64,000 nt of DNA, from positions 420,989 through 484,988 of the forward strand of contig NZ_JACIIX010000001.1 of assembly GCF_014205675.1 (NCBI RefSeq), read 5' to 3'. Positions 63,541 through 64,000 of the stretch are shown here, piece after piece. A model generated the notes under the pieces. That model was not told the origin of the DNA and searched no databases. It saw only the letters and a list, made by a program, of their open reading frames with translations. Source of the stretch: Novispirillum itersonii (GTDB lineage Bacteria; Pseudomonadota; Alphaproteobacteria; Rhodospirillales; Rhodospirillaceae). The position numbers were made by a program, and so were the translations under genes. Each line of letters starts with the position of its first letter. Position 1 is the stretch's first letter.

Positions 63541-64000
63541 TCATTTTCCCGAGGCTTTCTTCGGTTGGGTGGCGGAGGCGGGCTTCTCCTCCACCTTTTT
63601 CGGCTCCACCTTTTTGGGTGAAGAGGCCGCAGAAGACCCCAGAAGACGGCTTTTTCCGGTCACCGCCACCACTTTCCCGGCCTCGGTGATCCGCAGCCCC
63701 TGCCCGGACAGTTCTCCGCGCGGACCCCGCCCGGTCACCGGCTCAGGTCCGGTCACCTCACTTTTGGCCATGTCAACCAGCAGGCGGGTCGTATGCATTT
63801 CGTATCCCGCATCATGGAAAACGTTAACTGTTCCGCTCAGTTCCAACACCTGCGAGGCCTGATCATACAGGCCCTCGTCCGCTTCCAGCAGCACCCATGC
63901 CCCGGAGCGCAGGGTGATATCGGCCCGGGGCCGGGTCAGGCGGACCTTATGGGATCCCGGCTCGGTCTCCTTGGCCATTTCCGCCGTCACCGTATACGGC
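63541..64000 (-). CDS. lptC: LPS export protein LptC (5' end outside window)
   Basis: The C-terminal part of LptC, the periplasmic component anchored to the LptBFG complex. The frame is open through the right edge and reads PYTVTAEMAKETEP, the usual LptC core (RPYTVTA), then DITLRSGAWVLLEADEGLYD and FHDAGYEMHTTRLLVDMAKS. The N-terminal helix and true start are not in the window. A Lys/Pro-rich tail ends it, and lptA follows. Confidence 0.88.
   Translation of the reverse strand, partial: PYTVTAEMAKETEPGSHKVRLTRPRADITLRSGAWVLLEADEGLYDQASQVLELSGTVNVFHDAGYEMHTTRLLVDMAKSEVTGPEPVTGRGPRGELSGQGLRITEAGKVVAVTGKSRLLGSSAASSPKKVEPKKVEEKPASATQPKKASGK

Overview
The window is about 65% GC and reads as a chromosomal segment of an alphaproteobacterium, most likely a Rhodospirillales-type organism. 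The evidence is gene order: chorismate mutase-hisC-tyrC divergent from metX-metW; mutY divergent from a DciA-like gene; ftsE-ftsX beside an MJ0042 zinc-ribbon protein; aroA-cmk-rpsA-ihfB-lapA; lptC-lptA-lptB-rpoN-ptsN; a TIGR02300 protein next to aroA. Two palindromic intergenic repeats of a kind common in alphaproteobacteria are also present. No phage, insertion sequence, CRISPR array or secretion island was seen. Species cannot be fixed from sequence alone.

Layout. 1-4.8 kb: the end of a BatA/DUF4159-type membrane gene (cut by the left edge) and a coupled vWA-like membrane gene. 4.9-7.9 kb: an EamA exporter, an AraC regulator and azlCD. 7.9-13.4 kb: pssA-psd, a glycosyltransferase, tRNA-Ala(CGC), yggT-yggU-folD. 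13.4-19.4 kb: a small protein, a lipoprotein, argG, ada, a methyltransferase divergent from gloB, and a TRIC-type channel. 19.4-24.4 kb: a compact iron/siderophore cassette (AraC regulator, TonB-dependent receptor, MFS transporter, methyltransferase) with a strong Fur-box candidate. 24.5-28.3 kb: dnaK-dnaJ and a DUF1178 protein. 28.4-33.5 kb: metXW and the chorismate mutase-hisC-tyrC operon. 33.6-38.7 kb: hydrolase, orphan HigA, small proteins, mutY and a DciA-like gene. 39-44.2 kb: plsC, ydcF, ftsXE, zinc-ribbon protein, sufE. 44.2-47.9 kb: a PAS histidine kinase and a duplicated tRNA-Ala(GGC) region. 48-53.7 kb: TIGR02300 protein, aroA-cmk-rpsA, ihfB, lapA. 53.8-59.6 kb: LysR/EamA pair, a chemoreceptor with an apparent 3' frameshift, a thioesterase, ptsN. 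60-64 kb: rpoN, lptB, lptA and the end of lptC.

Most genes are housekeeping: phospholipid synthesis, aromatic/His/Met/Arg biosynthesis, protein folding, cell division, LPS export and nitrogen-sigma regulation. The most unusual structure is at 46.6-47.8 kb. Two identical tRNA-Ala(GGC) genes are each followed by a tandem array of 142-146 bp units. Each complete unit carries the last ~25 nt of the tRNA (T-arm, acceptor strand and CCA), an intrinsic-terminator hairpin and a second perfect hairpin. The architecture recalls the tRNA-Tyr (tyrT/rtT) repeats of E. coli, but here on tRNA-Ala and with terminators inside every unit. Other points worth checking are two perfect DnaA boxes beside the DciA-like gene, an 18-codon minicistron coupled to hisC, the absence of hpf between rpoN and ptsN, and a pair of related small proteins of unknown function.
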